Shown here piece after piece: positions 62,287-64,000 of a DNA stretch of 64,000 nt. Location of the stretch: NCBI RefSeq assembly GCF_011308835.1, contig NZ_JAAOHY010000001.1:1302001-1366000 (forward strand), read 5' to 3'. This DNA comes from Paracoccus xiamenensis. GTDB taxonomy: Bacteria; Pseudomonadota; Alphaproteobacteria; Rhodobacterales; Rhodobacteraceae. Position 1 is the first letter of the stretch, and every line of letters begins with the position of its first letter. Under the pieces are notes generated by a model. The model made no database searches. It worked only from the letters and a program-made list of their open reading frames with translations, and had not been told where the DNA came from. The position numbers were made by a program, and so were the translations under genes.

Positions 62287-64000
62287 TCACCCCTCCTTGA
62301 ACCGCTTCTGCGCCTCGGCCATGCGCTCCATCCCGCGAACCGCCTCCTCAATCGCTGTCTCGTCGCTGCTATCGGCATAGCGCCATTCGCTGTCGGCGTA
62401 GCGGTTGATTTCCTGCGCGATCATCTCGCGGGTGATGGGCTGGCGCAGGGCCTCGATCATTTCCAGCTTGCGGGCATAGGGCTGGTGCATGAACGGCTCG
62501 GGCGAGGTGAACCATTCGTCGGGCATGTCGAAATCCATGCTGCGCGCCTTGATCGCGTCGGTGATGTTCTTGATGGCGCGGCCGGTGAAGCGTTCATCCG
62601 CCACCGAAATTGCGTGCAGATAGGTGCCGAACTCGGCAAGCGTATCCAGCGGGCCGGTCTGGGCGGTGACCTCGGACCAGACCTTTGCAAGCCCGGCCTC
62701 CTGCGGCTGATTGTGCTTTTCAAGGCTGTCGGCCACGGCGGTCTTGATGGCCTGCGCTTTCATCAGTTCATGCTCGCCCACGGGGATGTCGTGGCGCTTG
62801 CCCAGAAGCAGGGACAGGATGTCGATATAATCGGCCTGCGTCTTCGGCCCGTCGATCAGGAAGCGCGCGCCGGCCCGCTGTCGCAGCGCGTCGTCGATGG
62901 ATTCGGCATAGTTCGAAAACATCCCGAAGGTCGCATTGCCGCGCACGATGGTGCTGGCACCGGCAAACGCCTCCATCAGCACGGCGGTGATCTCCTGCTG
63001 GCCGGATGAGGACTGCTTGTCGCCGCGCTTGCCGGCGATCTGGTCGATATCGTCAATGGTGCCAAAACCGATCACGCCGGGGTCGATGACATTATTGATA
63101 AAGGCGCGGGCGTTCTGGCCCGACTTGCCCTGATAGCTGTCGACATTGTCGATGGACAGGTTCGCATAGCGGAAGGGATAGCCCGCGACGGTGCAGTAAT
63201 CGTTCAGCAGACCGGCCATCATCTGGATCAGCGTCGTCTTGCCGGTGCCGGGCTTGCCGTCGCCAAGGAAGGTATAGATGAACCCGCCGAGTTCGACGAA
63301 GGGGTTCATCCGCTTGTCGAAATCGTAAGCAACCAGCATCCGCGCCAGCCGCATCATCTGGTGTTTGGCGATGGCGTTGCCGACGACCTCCTCGGGCTTT
63401 TTGAAGGCCAGTTGCACGGGCTTGCCGCGCGCCTTGGTGGCGGGGGCATAGCCTGCGATGGGGAAATCATCCGCCGCAACACGCCAGCTTGCGCCGGTGA
63501 AGGCGCCGGTGCGGGGCGTGCTTTCGGCGCGAGCCTGAACGGCGGCCGACAGCGCCTCGGCATACGCGATGACGGTGGCGATCAGGGTCTTGTCGTCATG
63601 GGCAGTGCGCGACAGGTTCTGATCCAACTCCCACAGTGCGCCTTGCAGGGCGGTCAGGGGGTTGTCGGTCAGCAGCTCATCCGCCGTGATGCCTTCTACC
63701 GTTTCGGGGCCGGCATGTTCGGCCAGCAGAAAGGCGGTCGCGTTGGCAAAGACCGACAGCGCCGCCAGCGATTCCGCTGCCAGCAATTCGCCGAATTCGC
63801 CCCGCTTTTCGGCGGGAAGACGGCCTTCCAGATTGGCGCGCTTCAGTTCCGCCGCGCCGGAACGCGCCGCGACCTCATCCACCACCGCCAGCGAAATCGC
63901 CAACGCCCGGCGCAGCGCACGCGCCACCGTTGCAGCGGCGGGAGAGGCCAGGTCGTCGCCCCCCACCCCTTCGATGCGGTCAATCAGCTGGGTGCCTTCG
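62287..64000 (-). CDS. AAA-type ATPase, N-terminus beyond the window
   Basis: The frame is open to the last base, so the true start lies outside the window; at least 571 residues are seen. An N-terminal helical part precedes the AAA module. Walker A is GKPGTGKTTLIQMM, Walker B-like acid residues are in VIGFGTIDDIDQIAGK, and FGMFSNYAESIDDALRQRAGARFLID fits the sensor-1 and arginine-finger region of an AAA+ ring. It is the first visible gene of a five-gene operon and likely remodels a protein partner encoded there. The exact AAA subgroup cannot be told. Confidence 0.88.
   Translation of the reverse strand, partial: EGTQLIDRIEGVGGDDLASPAAATVARALRRALAISLAVVDEVAARSGAAELKRANLEGRLPAEKRGEFGELLAAESLAALSVFANATAFLLAEHAGPETVEGITADELLTDNPLTALQGALWELDQNLSRTAHDDKTLIATVIAYAEALSAAVQARAESTPRTGAFTGASWRVAADDFPIAGYAPATKARGKPVQLAFKKPEEVVGNAIAKHQMMRLARMLVAYDFDKRMNPFVELGGFIYTFLGDGKPGTGKTTLIQMMAGLLNDYCTVAGYPFRYANLSIDNVDSYQGKSGQNARAFINNVIDPGVIGFGTIDDIDQIAGKRGDKQSSSGQQEITAVLMEAFAGASTIVRGNATFGMFSNYAESIDDALRQRAGARFLIDGPKTQADYIDILSLLLGKRHDIPVGEHELMKAQAIKTAVADSLEKHNQPQEAGLAKVWSEVTAQTGPLDTLAEFGTYLHAISVADERFTGRAIKNITDAIKARSMDFDMPDEWFTSPEPFMHQPYARKLEMIEALRQPITREMIAQEINRYADSEWRYADSSDETAIEEAVRGMERMAEAQKRFKEG

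Overview
The window is about 64 kb of high-GC DNA with short intergenic gaps and many ATGA or TGATG gene overlaps. The gene content suggests a Rhodobacteraceae alphaproteobacterium, probably Paracoccus or a close relative. The pointers are a glutathione-dependent formaldehyde pathway, three binding-protein transport systems (ABC, TTT and TRAP), a two-domain ALDH16 next to deoC, DUF1523 and DUF6638-like proteins, and a bfd-bfr pair. This assignment is inference, because no rRNA or tRNA gene is present to confirm it.

Layout. (1) 1-3766, + strand: an M20 amidohydrolase cut by the window edge, a DUF917 protein and a urocanase homologue. Together they match the late steps of (S-methyl-)ergothioneine breakdown better than ordinary histidine degradation. 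(2) 3800-6505, - strand: a two-subunit molybdenum hydroxylase of the isoquinoline oxidoreductase type. (3) 6506-7046: no convincing gene. (4) 7047-11457, + strand: an RND efflux adaptor and pump. (5) 11497-26987, - strand: a tightly packed 14-gene catabolic operon. It encodes a Gfo/Idh/MocA dehydrogenase, CoA transferase, enoyl-CoA hydratase, aldehyde dehydrogenase, a CUT1 sugar ABC transporter, two GMC oxidoreductases, an SDR, a Dabb protein, a DUF993 aldolase-like protein and a LacI regulator. A TTT transporter (27066-30028) lies upstream on the same strand. A promoter with a LacI-type palindrome precedes the operon, and a similar but degenerate arrangement precedes the TTT genes. (6) 30240-31169: a lone glycosyltransferase. 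(7) 31197-36622, - strand: glutathione-formaldehyde dehydrogenase, a GNAT protein, S-formylglutathione hydrolase and a TRAP transporter. (8) 36757-44344, + strand: bacterial alpha-2-macroglobulin and penicillin-binding protein 1C. (9) 44465-45217: bfd and bfr, ending in a terminator. (10) 45333-49659, - strand: pyruvate carboxylase and exonuclease III. (11) 49884-55041: a proline-rich secreted protein, ErpA-like protein, dGTPase, DUF305 protein, DMT exporter, OsmC and a transglutaminase-like protein. (12) 55058-58350, - strand: ALDH16 and DeoC. (13) 58498-59238: a secreted orphan with an internal duplication. (14) 59343-64000, - strand: an AAA-ATPase operon with DUF6638-like and DUF1523 proteins, interrupted by a small accessory membrane protein.

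The best candidate for an undescribed system is the 11.5-30.0 kb island. It has dedicated transport, several oxidoreductases, an aldolase-like protein, CoA chemistry and its own regulator, but no substrate can be read from the sequence. The second is the ergothioneine-like module at 1-3766, where the urocanase has lost its signature cysteine.
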